From Tethya wilhelma (taxonomy: Eukaryota; Porifera; Demospongiae; Tethyida; Tethyidae), in NCBI GenBank assembly GCA_964030475.1, contig CAXIPT010000004.1, positions 6,237,738 through 6,301,737 of the forward strand: DNA of 64,000 nucleotides. The letters run 5' to 3'. The notes below the pieces were generated by a model. That model was not told the DNA's origin. It saw only the letters and a list, made by a program, of their open reading frames with translations, and made no database searches. Made by a program: the position numbers and the translations under genes. Below, piece by piece: positions 40,053-51,296 of this stretch (its first letter is position 1; each line of letters starts with the position of its first letter).

Positions 40053-43000
40053 ACACACACACACACATACACACACGGTGTAGACGATCCCTGGAGGTTA
40101 CATGTGTAACTGTCCCCAGGCTTACAGTGGGCAAAACTGTGAAGATTTTGATGCCTGTTTCTCACCACAATGTGAAAATGGAGGAACATGTAACCAAGTA
40201 CCGGTAAATGAGTCTAATAAGCATTAGACAGTGTATGCTTGCATGCAAGGTATAGTAAATTTGATTCATTAGGGATTTAGCCAAATTCTTTGATTGCATG
40301 CATATTGATAGTCGGTTGTTTGTTACTTGTGTTTTATGCATTGCTATGACGCATGAAAAGTTTATGTTTATGAATAGCATTTATTGAACCTACTAGCCAA
40401 GTATTAGCAAGTTGTTTTCAATTCCCGTGTGGTTTGCTTAAAATTAATTATGAATTACCATGGTAGTATTTTGTCTATACAAGTACTAGTAAAAATTTTA
40501 TAAAAATTAGAAGTGTAGGAATGGGCAGTGCGGTAAAAAGCAATGAAACAAGGTAAGTCTCTGAATTTCGGCACATGACTACTTCATTTAATGAGTCAAT
40601 TGCAAGTTTGAATTCCATCATTATAAATGTCTGTCATTTGGCTCATGAGTCAATGCAAGCAATCACTTGACTAATTTGGATAAAGTAACAAGTATGTAGA
40701 ATGTAGGTACACAGTAATGTATACTGAGAGTTGGGTATATACAAAAAATGAAGTAGTCATGTGCCGAAATTCAGAGACTTACCTTGTTTCATTGCTTTTT
40801 ACCGCACTGCCCATTCCTACACTTCTAATTTTTATAAAATTTTTACTAGTACTTGTTCATTCACTTTTTTAAACACCAAGGTGCTCAATTGTATGGAGAA
40901 ATTCATACAGCAGAGACTAGTTGTATACAAAAAGCAGAACTGTACATTTAATGCGCATGCGCATTATAAGTAATTGCAAACCACGTGGTCTATTGACGAC
41001 CCTTACCTACATCAAAATGGCTAAATATAAAGTACAGTATTTTATATCGAGATTTTCAAAGCTGCCTAGATTTTGTTAGCTGCCTTTTCGCCAGCTAACA
41101 AGTTAAAAAGGACGTACTACAGATGAAATGAAGTCTCACTGTATAGTTAAAGTTGGCTCAATGCCTTTAGTTTGTCTGGAAATCGCGTTCAAGTAAGTCA
41201 GTTTAATAGGAAGGAAGGAAGGAAGGAAGAAAGGAAGGAGAACAAAATGTGGCTTCTCGCCAGCGCTCTCTCCAGAGTGCTCCAGAAACTTTCTGCCAGT
41301 TTTCTTGGTTAATACAGTAAGTAAACTGTCTGGGAGAGGCTATAAAATGCATTTGAAGCCTAAAGTAGCCTTGTTTCCCTGAAAGTTTATAAGCATGAAC
41401 ATTTTGTATTGTGTCAATGGGACAGTCGGCCCATTCCTACTATACGTACTACCGTACGTATGATACTTGATGAACTTGAATTTGATTAACTATAGACCAT
41501 AATATAGGATACGATAGACTAAGGTATGTATACTTAGGCCTATTGGACTGGCAAAACTTACAGAATAGAGAGCATACACGTGCACAGCTATGTACTATCT
41601 AAGGTTTTGTGTCTTATTGAGACTCAATACAAGTAGCAAAAATTTCAAAAAAATAACTAGTGTAGGAATGGGCAGTGCGGTAAAAAGTATTGGAACAAGG
41701 AATGTCTCAATTTCGGCACATGACTACTTCATTTTTATGCTTGATCCCTCATATGGATCCTCAGTATCATAAACGCAATGATAATAAATTATTATGTACA
41801 TAGTATACCATAGCTTATTATTGCATTGGTTTAAATTCCTACTAATCAGTTAACTAAGCAGTGGAGTAAACTTTAACAGACAGGTAACTTAAACTGGACT
41901 GCCAGCCAAGAGTTGGTTATAAAAATGAAGTAGTCATGTGCCGAAATTGAGACATTCCTTGTTCCAATACTTTTTACCGCACTGCCCATTCCTACACTAC
42001 TTATTTTTTTGAAATTTTTGCTACTTGTTCATTCACTTTTTTCAACACTACAGTGTGGAGACTATCAGAGACTGGTTAGTCCCTACAAAAAGCTTGAGTA
42101 GCAGCTACATGCACTACATTACACTGGAGCAGGCTAATGCGCATGCGCATATTAATAATGCCACGTGGATAATGACCTTTGAACCTACCTACAAATGGCT
42201 ACATTGAAGTACATGAATTTATACTCTCAGTTTCAAAGCTTTCTAGTTTTTGTTTAGGCTTATTTGTGATGAAAACGAGTATCAAGGAATGTACTACCTA
42301 TGAAAAGGAGTTACTTTGTGCTATCAAAGTTGGCTCAACACATTCTGGTTCTCTGGAAATGCTTTTCAAGTAAGTCAGTTAGAAAGTACGTACGTACGTA
42401 CGTACGTACGTACGTTAGAAGAACAATAATGGCATTGTTGTGGCTTCCCACTAGCTCTCTCTACGAGTGCTGAGGAAAGTTTCTGTGAGTTTTAGGCCTT
42501 GCATGCGATTGGTAATCTGTCGGTTAGAGCCTCTGAGCAAGTTTGAAGGCTTAATTTTGTTTTGATAGATTTTTATGATCATAAACATTTTGTATTGTGT
42601 CTATGGGACATTCGGCCCATTCCTACTATACGTACTACCGTACGTATGATACACTCTATTTTATTCAGGGAAGCAATGACTTTATGTGCACATGTACTCC
42701 ATTGTATACAGGTAGGTGATTTACAATTTCATGAGCTCACCTTCATTGTGATTATGTTAAATTGATATTGTTTGTTTTATGATTTCCGAGGCTTGGACAA
42801 TATCTTGGTGAATTGAATCCTATAATACAGGTGTTGTTTTGCAAACAACTAGAACAGCCATATACATTGTGATACTGAAATAAACAAATCATGATCAGTG
42901 TTTACATGCACTGTAACATGCACAATAGATCAGAGGTGTTATAGCTACATGCAAACACATGCACCGTGGCCGGCACACACAAACACACATAAACATTATG

Positions 43001-43227
43001 ACTCTTAAGTGGGGAGCACTTGGTGCACGCATGGCCAAGTGCTGCACTATTCGGATGTGGGACTATTTAGTTCGCCATAGCATTGACCCATGCACTGTGA
43101 CCCCTAGCTACTCTATTGTCACCTCCATGCACACAATCATGCATGAAGTTATGCCAGCAATTAACCTATAAAATGTTGGTTGCTAGTCAATGACTAACAC
43201 ACACAAACATACACACGCACACACACG

Positions 43228-43271
<44 letters not shown>

Positions 43272-43904
43272 CACACAGGAAGCACATGTACAGACTTGGT
43301 CCCTCCTCCAACTGACCCACCTATAGACACCGCTGAATCCACTTCTGACGATAGAAGAGGGACCGACTCACAAACAGATGAACCGACATCCAGAAATGAG
43401 TCAATTATAGTTACTACAAACTCAGATATCACTGACATGTCAATACCTGGTACCACCATGGATAATGGTGGTAAGTTGTTAGATGATTTATTTAATTTCT
43501 CCAATAATAATCATAGTCTATCTATATTATTCCATGACAGCTAGCTAATACCGTATATAGTGGAAAACTTTTGCGGAATTAACTTTTGCAGATTACGAAT
43601 CATTTACGATCCATTTATGAAAGTTTTTATCCACGAAATTCTCCATATTAAATGTATATACGTAAGGGCTTGAAAACTTATCCATGAAAGTTAAAACACA
43701 AAAATGTTTGAGTAGAGACATTAAATTTTGCAAAAGTTTGACATCACAAAAGTTTCCCGCTATACAGTACTTTCTGTGCAACGAAAATTATTTATATTGT
43801 CCGTATCTCTTTTATATTATGTAGCCGATATATGTCATGCACTGGATACTATTATGCTGCTAACTCTATCAATCTTTGTGGCAATAACAATTATTGTGTA
43901 TTAA
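38936..43904 (+). CDS. Notch-ligand (Delta)-like membrane protein, nearly tailless
   Basis: Six exons (38936-39391, 39618-39938, 40084-40203, 42669-42711, 43279-43470, 43825-43904) total 1212 bp, 403 residues, all in phase. A signal peptide (MASMFGWFAVLCMVSCLHVS) leads into an MNNL/C2-like ligand N-terminus (YKIELDLRSYNNSGG; CDTRFNFNVRNFD; NPLVFIIP ... TWSQG; IEVLDIDLDP). A reduced DSL-like segment follows (ELRYRVICTTGTCGATCSQT), then two EGF repeats (CGDMPCQNGGTC..., DACFSPQCENGGTC...) and a Ser/Thr/Asp-rich stalk. The last exon gives a membrane helix (TIMLLTLSIFVAITIIVY) followed at once by a stop, so there is essentially no cytoplasmic tail. The paralogue at 44404-47541 has a long tail. 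The intron before the 43-bp exon is 2.5 kb because two ~1 kb repeats inserted in it. Binding to Notch is inferred from family resemblance. Confidence 0.8.
40018..40078. repeat. (CA)n microsatellite at a 3' splice site
   Basis: CA tract ending just before the acceptor of the EGF exon at 40084 (acacacggtgtag). The paralogue has the same arrangement at 45479-45520, so the tract predates or was preserved after duplication. Confidence 0.95.
40479..41466 (+). mobile_element. ~1 kb repeat in an intron, first copy
   Basis: Begins with acaagtactagtaaaaattt and a ~380-bp hairpin, continues through the gagaagccac/ggcgagaag segment and a GGAAG run, and ends ctaccgtacgtatgatac. The equivalent intron of the paralogue at 44404-47541 lacks it, so insertion followed gene duplication. 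Confidence 0.8.
41629..42652 (+). mobile_element. ~1 kb repeat in the same intron, second copy
   Basis: Same orientation and structure as the copy at 40479-41466, but more divergent. It contains a pure (ACGT)n tract at 42386-42415 in place of the GGAAG run. It ends tactaccgtacgtatgatac, and the paralogous intron is again empty at this site. Confidence 0.8.
43197..43268. repeat. (CA)n microsatellite at a 3' splice site
   Basis: CA tract ending in catgcacacag, the acceptor of the stalk exon at 43279. The matching exon of the paralogue is preceded by a shorter CA tract (46490-46538). Confidence 0.95.
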
Positions 43905-44403
43905 TTAGCTTTAAAAGTGGACTACTACAAAAAGTACTAGCTTTTGACTCTTGTTTTAAAAAAAACTCCGTCCACCATGCAGTATTAAACTGCAACATGT
44001 TTATAAGTATAATAATTTATGTTATTACTGTTCTATTTTATATTCACAATATTATACGATTGCTTTGTTTTTTATTGTACTTAATTCAATTATAGCATGC
44101 ATACTGCTACTTTATTATGTATTGTGTAACTGTGTATACGTATTTATTGTCCCCTCATAAATTTCACAAGCTGTCAAGTGAGTGTCAGCCTACGTACCAT
44201 AATAGCCTATCATTGGCTGAAAGAAAAAAAAAAGAAACCAAACAAAAAAAACCGTCCTTGCACACACATAGCTGAACCTGAGACTAGCTTGAGCAAATTT
44301 TTAAACGCACGCACCGTCTGAGGGGTGGGGCTTGTACGCGCGACATAGTAATATGTAATAATTATGTAGCCAATCGGTAGCATAGAGTTGCAGCAGCCGC
44401 AGT

Positions 44404-45476
44404 ATGACAAAAAATTGGAGCTTGTTTGCTGTGATAGTAGTAATCGGTTTGGTAAGATTAGATCTAGATAAAGGCCTAAACTTATATACATTATAGTAAA
44501 TCATTTCTGCATCATATTAAACCTCCTCTCTATTATGCATACACGCAGGTATTCCCAGCATTGGTGTTGGGAGACTATCAAATCGAGCTTGATCTTCGAT
44601 CCTACAACAACTCAGGTGGAAGGCAGAGTGATGGTTCATGCTGTGATGCAATGAACCAAGGAGTTTGTTTTCCAAGAGATACATGTGACACAAGATTCAA
44701 CTTCAATGTTCGTAACTTTGACACAAACATGATGTACACTGACCAGACTAGAACAGTTGGTGACTATACTAACATGGACGTAGTCAACTTTGAAAACTGC
44801 ACCCAACTCATCAATGGACAAGTTAACCCACTGGTGTTCATTATTCCTCCTAGCACATGGAGTCAAGGGGTAAGTGAACACAAAGAATTAGTTCTTGTGG
44901 GTCCCTTATTTATAATCATGAAAGCTGCATGATTTTTCAATCATTAAAATTAATTTATAAGTTATAGTTAGGGTTCCTATTCTTGTTCTCCTACAGCAAG
45001 AGATAGTATTTAGCATTGAAGTTCTGGATATTGATCTTGATCCAGTAACTGGAGCAACTACTACAGATGAAGTTGCAACCATCATCTTTAGGATCCTTCG
45101 TCCAAGTGCTCCAAGTGCTACGTTCACAATGTATCAAAACTACACAGGAGCCTTAGCAGCACTTGAGTTGAGATATCGTGTCATTTGTACCACTGGAACA
45201 TGTGGAGCAACCTGCTCACAGACGACAAATTGTGTCCCATTTCAGAGTGCTTGTTCCACCACTGTGACCCCAACAGACTGTGGTGATATGCCTTGCCAAA
45301 ATGGAGGAACTTGTAATGTATGCTTGTGCATGAATTGAATGTAACCTACACTGCATAAATTTATATTATGCTGATATTTTTACCATTAAATTTAATCACT
45401 CTCTTGACAAGTTTTGATAAAGACTGACTCAATTTTAAAATCACACATGTACACTCTTGCATGTGCACTCACACAT

Positions 45477-45522
<46 letters not shown>

Positions 45523-47541
45523 TATAGACAATCCCTGGAGGTTACATGTGTAACTGTCCCCAGGCTTACAGTGGGCAAAACTGTGAGGGTTTTGATGCCT
45601 GTTTCTCATCGCCATGTGAGAATGAAGGAACGTGTAGCCAAGTACCAGTGAGTCACCCTGAATTTAATAAGCATTAAATGTATGTAGCTTGCTATTACGC
45701 ATGAAAAGTTTATGAATAGCATTTTTTTGAATCTATATAAGCCAAGTATTAGCAAGTTGTTTTCAATTAAAATATATAAACTTGAATTTGATCAATAGAC
45801 CATTATTATCATAATAAAGGATGTGATGCTGTAAGGTAGATTTAGGCCTCTACCTGATCATGAGCATGAGCTCATTGAGCTGGCAAAGCCCACATTTTAC
45901 TGTAATACATTGAATGTATCTAAGGTTTTGTGTCTTATTCAGGTTTCTATAATTCTGTTTTTGTTCAGGGAAGCATTAACTTTATGTGCACATGTACTCC
46001 AATGTATACAGGTAGGTGATTCATAAATTTAATTCCATGAGCTGACCTTCATTATTATTATATTAAGTTAAATTGAGATTGTTTATTTTATGAATTTTCT
46101 TGGACCATCTTGGTGAATCGAATCCTAAATACAGGTGTTATTTTGAAAACAACTCGAAAAGCCATCCTATATACATTGTGATAAATAAACAAATCATGAT
46201 CAGTATTTACATGCACATGCACAACAGATCAGAGGTGGTACAGCTACCTGTACACATGCTGTGGCACACACACACACAAGCATTGTGAGTTTGTGACCCA
46301 TAAGTGGGGAAGTGGGGGGGGGGTACTCACTGCATAGCCAAGTGCCACATTTTGAGGGCATATGGAACTATAATTTTGTTTGCCATTGACCCCCTGTGAC
46401 CCCTAGCTACTCTATATCGTCTCCTCCACATAGCCATGCAGTTACCGCCAATTTACCTATAAAAAATTTGGTTGCTAGACAATAGCAAACACACACACAC
46501 ACACACACACTTAACACACACATATACACTCACACACAGGACCCATGTGTACAGACTTGGTTCCTCCTCCAACTGACCCACCTATAGACACCGCTGAAGC
46601 CACCTCCGATGATAGACGAAGAACTGACTCACAAACAGATGAACTTACATCTACAAATGAGTCAATTATAGGTACTACCTTAGGTACCACTGACATGTCA
46701 ATACCTGGTACCACCATGGATGATAATGGTAGTAAGTTGTTAGATGATTCATTTAATTTTGACTTCTTTGATAATAATCATAGTCTAATTTTTATTCCAT
46801 GACAGCTAATATACTGTAATAGTGGAAAAGTTTCACTCCATGGGTGTAACTTCTGCATGCAGTTTTCACGGATCACGAGCCACTCGGCATGAAAGTTTTT
46901 ATCCGCGAAATTTGTCAAAATGTATATCAGATCGACCATAATTATGTATAATCACTAATATTAAAATAGTTTCAAAGGATGTATGAATATACACTTCATT
47001 TATACAATTATAATGGTCATAATGTTGTATCACATACTTCAAATTCTCTGCTATTAATATTAGGTTCGAACAATGAAAATACTACCATTATTGTGGTGCC
47101 TCTGTCTGTTTTATTCACTCTATTTGTTTTTGCCACTGTACTGGGTGTTGGCAGCATCATCATTATTCAATATCACAAAAGGAGCAATGGTAATTTTTTT
47201 TACTCAGATATTGATGCATATAATATTATAACAACAGCTACATAACATTATTATGGTAGCAAAAGAATGAACTTTTTTTCCAAATTACATTGATAAGTCT
47301 GTATTGTCTTTTGCCACAAATAGTTGTCCCCAAGCCTGTAAACTCTACTAATGAAGCTTGCGGTGTTTATGGTGTGCAAGATGACGAAGCTTGTGGTATT
47401 TATGGTGTGCAAGATGACGAAGCTTGTGGTATTTATGGTGTGCAAGATGACGAGCAAAACATACCCAATTTGGGCACAACTAGAACCGAGGAACACATTT
47501 ATGATAATGCACATGATATTGAACTAGCCTGGACAACATAA
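44404..47541 (+). CDS. Notch-ligand (Delta)-like membrane protein with tyrosine-repeat tail
   Basis: Eight exons (44404-44451, 44549-44869, 44997-45317, 45528-45647, 45969-46011, 46540-46731, 47064-47189, 47324-47541) total 1389 bp, 462 residues, all in phase. The signal peptide has its own exon (MTKNWSLFAVIVVIGL). Then come the MNNL/C2-like region, a short DSL-like cysteine segment, two EGF repeats, a Ser/Thr/Asp-rich stalk, a membrane helix (TIIVVPLSVLFTLFVFATVL plus GVGSIIII) with a QYHKR stop-transfer, and a tail of about 75 residues. The tail carries three copies of EACG(V/I)YGVQDD, then EEHIYDNAHDIE. Exons 2-6 are nearly identical to those of the gene at 38936-43904, showing recent tandem duplication, but the membrane and tail exons are unrelated. 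YDNA fits a Grb2-type pYxN motif and YGVQ a pYxxQ motif; phosphorylation is inference. Confidence 0.82.
45479..45520. repeat. (CA)n microsatellite at a 3' splice site
   Basis: CA tract running into the ctgtatag acceptor of the EGF exon, in the same position as the tract at 40018-40078 of the paralogue. Confidence 0.95.
47353..47451 (+). repeat. Three in-frame 33-bp repeats in the cytoplasmic tail
   Basis: The unit begins gaagcttg(c/t)ggt and contains tatggtgtgcaagatgac; the three copies differ by one or two bases. Each encodes 11 residues with one tyrosine. The high identity indicates recent expansion or conversion. Confidence 0.95.
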
Positions 47542-47909
47542 TTTTAAAGTATTGGCATTTTATTTTATTATGCATGAGTGGACATAGAACTTAGAAAAGC
47601 AATGTTGATGTATATATATACCATTGCACAAGTACAGATTTTAGCGCAATCCCAAATATATAGCAATGATGTTTGCACATGCTCAATGTGCACACGCATT
47701 CCACACATAAACGATACTTTCTGTGTCACCCAGAAAGTAATAGTGATAAGAACACAAACTGTATGTACATGTAATACTGGGTGAATAGCCATAAATACTA
47801 GTAAATACATCTTATACTTCGTGCAAGCAGCTTATACCATACATAGCACGGAAACAGACAAGTGTTGATGTCAGAATTATCAAATTTTGCATGTATTTTT
47901 TGCATTTAC

Positions 47910-49178
47910 GTATCAAATCGAGCTTGAGCTTTGATGATGTTTGATCCTACAACAACACTAGTGAAAGGCATACTGATGATAGTGATGGATCATGCTGTAC
48001 ATGTCAGGAAGGAGATACCTGTGACTCAATATTCAATTTTATTGTGAAAAATATTGGCCGAATGTGACATACATTATAATGAAATTAAGAGTAGTGCTGC
48101 AAGAAATATAACCATTCTAAACTTTGATAACTGTGCACAATTCTTCGGCGGAGTATATAGACAACCCAGTGAAGTTTATGATTCCTTCAAGCACTTGGAA
48201 TGAAGGGGCAAGTATAAAAATGGCGTATAAAGTTGCTATTATTTGAAAGAATTAACAGACCAAACATAATATTAATAATTATTAATAATTTTCCTTTGTT
48301 ATTTATTAGAGCCTACATAACCTTTAATGCTATTAGTTAATTTTCATTCTTACATCATATATAGTCTATCAAGGTACGTAGTCCTAAGATTATTTCTTCT
48401 GATTCAAGTTTTAGAGTCCTTGCATCCTTTGTTTAATTTAATGTTATGTTGCTATTTTTTTTAGATATTGTTTCGATAAATTAAATTTCCATGTGGCTTG
48501 TTTTGGATTAATGTAGGTCCTATAGCTTAATTTGTTGAGCTGTTGTACAGCTTATGTGTTTATCATGTGAGCTCATACAGACTGCTTCCTTGTCAAGAGC
48601 AATGATTTTTATCAAATCCAGTGTCTTATAGTCATGTTGACTGATTAGTAAGATCATTATCATGTTGATTTTGTATTAATTTTAGAACTAAATTTAATTC
48701 TGTGCTATTGATTTTATGCAGGGACACAATAACTTCACATGTATAATAATATGTCTTCCGATGTATATATACAGGTAGGTGAGAACCATACATACACACA
48801 ACGGACTATCGCTATAAATTTAGTGGTAACCCAATGGTTTTAAGTGTTTGGGTATATATAATGACATTGTGTGTGTGTGTGTGTGTGTGTGTTCATTGTT
48901 CATCAGATTATAAGATTTAGTGTTTAATTTGTAGAAAAACTCACTGTTTTAGGGTTCCACTCACTGATAACTCATAACATATACGCAATCATAAAATTCT
49001 TTTGTTTTGAAATTATGTACTGAAATTATGTATTTGAATACTTTTCTTAGATTCTGTTTTGATAAATTCCCAAATGGGCCATGGAATCTTAAAACATGGT
49101 ACAAGTGCTACAGAAACACTTATTATAATATCTTACAACAAATAACAAAACATTCTCATGGACAAGACTGTCAGTCTG

Positions 49179-49234
<56 letters not shown>

Positions 49235-49420
49235 ACACACACACACACAGATGTATGCACACACACAGGCACCACATGCACAGACTCTGTTACTAACACT
49301 ACCACCACCGATACTGGAGGTACTGCTGAGACTCACAAACAAATGAACCTATGTCTACAGATGAATCAGCTAGCTACAGCCTCAAATACCTATCACACAC
49401 TGCCAGAAACCACTGAAAGT
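47910..49420 (+). pseudogene. Decayed third Notch-ligand-like gene
   Basis: Recognisable remnants in order: the MNNL exon (aaatcgagcttgagctttga, cctacaacaacactag, ggatcatgctgtacatg, gatacctgtgactcaa) at about 47910-48215 with stops, deletions and frame breaks; the 43-bp exon (gggacacaataacttcac ... tatatacaggtaggtgag) at about 48720-48780; and the stalk exon (gcaccacatgcacagact) from about 49267. The second large exon and EGF exon are not found. The stalk exon is again preceded by a CA microsatellite (49179-49258). Confidence 0.75.
49179..49258. repeat. (CA)n microsatellite
   Basis: Precedes the stalk-exon remnant of the decayed Notch-ligand-like copy, in the same position as in the two intact genes. 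Confidence 0.95.
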
Positions 49421-49540
49421 GGTACGTTATTAATTTTTTACTATGAGACTTTCATGATGTTCTCCGGGCCACGCCATAAAAGTCTGCCATGGTCCGTGAC
49501 TTAGACTACATGAGTCGAGATGGCTACTGCATACTCCCTA

Positions 49541-49627
49541 CAAGTAGTAAAAATTTTTAAAAAAATAAGCAGTGTAGGAATGGGTAGTGCTGTAAAAAGT
49601 ATTGGAACAAGGAATGGTCTCAATGTT
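49541..49627 (+). mobile_element. Partial hairpin-repeat arm
   Basis: One arm of the hairpin portion of the ~1 kb repeat (acaagtagtaaaaatttt ... gtgtaggaatgggtagtgct ... ggaacaaggaatggtctcaa). The other arm is missing because similarity stops at the end of the transposase-like ORF. Confidence 0.6.
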
Positions 49628-50980
49628 TCAATGGGTGAGAGAAGTGTTGAGATAGGAAGATGAGGTGCTAGGGATATACAACAGAGAAACAACAGAATTA
49701 GAAGATACAGAAGATGACATTAACGGTTGGGTGGTAGTAACGGTACCAATATTTACTGTCCCAACATTCTGAGCACTAGTACAGTTTAGGAGCTGAACAT
49801 CTTGGTTTGCACTCTTGTGGATTCTGTTGGCAGCAACAGTGACTTCTTCTACAGTCTGAGTGACAGGCATTCTTGCTTTAGGATCTTCTAGAGATTGTAC
49901 ACTATCACCATTGATATTCTTGGAATATGAATGATCCTTTTGGACAATGTATCTATCATTTGTAATATCAGAAAGAGGAAGTCTGTCTGATTTCTGATCT
50001 GTAGGTAAATGCATTGCATTTCCATACTTCCTCCTGGGAGGCTTTTTCTTGCCTGCATGTTTATATGTGTCATGATACACAGCTTTTGTGAGATTACCCT
50101 CTTTACCTTTTCCCTTTGAAGAATGGAACCAAATTAAGAAATCAACAAGCTCATTATTGTCTTCTGCTGCTGCAATGGTATGAGCACAGATGTCACGGGA
50201 TTTCCATCCTACACATTCTTTGTCACACAAATATCGTTTGTTGTTGGTTTTAGATGTTGTTACAACATGTGGTGATGAAGATGTTTCACTGGCAACCCAT
50301 CTAGTTTTAGGGTTGGAATGAGGTGCTGCAAGTACTTTTTTTTCATATCTCTTAACCAAAGCATTCAGGGACTCGGAGTTATTCTGTGTGTATTTCTCTT
50401 CCTCTATTCCTAAATCTCTCAGTAGCTCAGAACGTACATTATCACGAATCACTGTTGCAACATGGAGTCGGAACCATCTGTATATAACAGGACTGCTATT
50501 AGGTTTGTAATTTCTTTCTAGTTGATCCCATCTTTGGTTTAATAGCTCCAATTTGGCATCAAATTCCTTTTCGGATGCATGGAGAAGACCTTTTTCAGTG
50601 GTTGTGCCAAATATATCACATAAGACTTCTTTAAACACTACTTCTGGCAAAAGCATCTTACGCAAGTTATCAGTAATATTGTCCCTGAGATGATTAACAC
50701 ATCGTAAGTGTACAGCAAATGGAAATACATTTGCTGCAGCATTGGAAAGAGCTATTTCACCATCAGTACCATATGCACGTAGAGATGCTGCTAGGGAGGG
50801 TGCTTTATTGATAATTTCTTGAAATAGAATCTTAAAGTTAGACTGTTCTTTTGATGAGTGTAAAAGAGCTGGACCAATCATAATCGGATGTTTACCACGT
50901 TCATTATAACCACTTTGAGATTTTGAAATGTGCATAGTGTCACATAAAATGGTCCAAGATTGAAGGTCACATCAACACCA
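49628..50980 (-). pseudogene. Mutator-like (MULE) transposase, truncated and frameshifted
   Basis: Upstream of the 435-codon ORF another frame reads DVTFNLGPFYVTLCTFQN, a motif of MULE transposases. The frame then changes before GKHPIMIGPALLHSSKEQS, implying a frameshift near 50900. Further on is YGTDGEIALSNAA ... FAVHLRCVNHLRDNI, the catalytic-core DGE...H-R-C signature. It is followed by a SWIM-type zinc-binding pattern (CDKECVGWKSRDICAH). The N-terminus and DNA-binding part are missing: the sequence ends at a TG microsatellite with an N at 50981. The C-terminal region is Lys/Ser/Thr-rich. Family membership is confident; activity is excluded by the break. Confidence 0.82.
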
Positions 50981-50981
50981 N

Positions 50982-51047
<66 letters not shown>
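50981..51047. repeat. (TG)n microsatellite starting with an N
   Basis: Pure TG tract with one N at its left end, exactly where transposase similarity stops and similarity to introns of the pseudokinase genes begins. The N may mark a collapsed gap or join. Confidence 0.95.
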
Positions 51048-51296
51048 GTTATCATAATGGTCTGTGGACACAGTTAAGTGGTTAATGGGATGATACATGT
51101 TGGTTTTAGTGGGTGCACCTGCTGGATATGTTGTGGCATGTTGGTGTGTACACATGAAACACATAGTGTTTAGCAAATTCCACCCCAAATTTCACATGAA
51201 ATGTTAGCCACAAACTATAATTTAGCTGTGAGAACTAGAGCAGTTCTTATGGAATCTTTATTCCTCACTTAACTAGTATAGCTACATCTGTTATAG

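Noticed and set aside
42386..42415. (ACGT)n tract as a regulatory element
   Set aside because: It is a simple-sequence expansion inside a repeat copy, where other copies have short acgt or ggaag runs.
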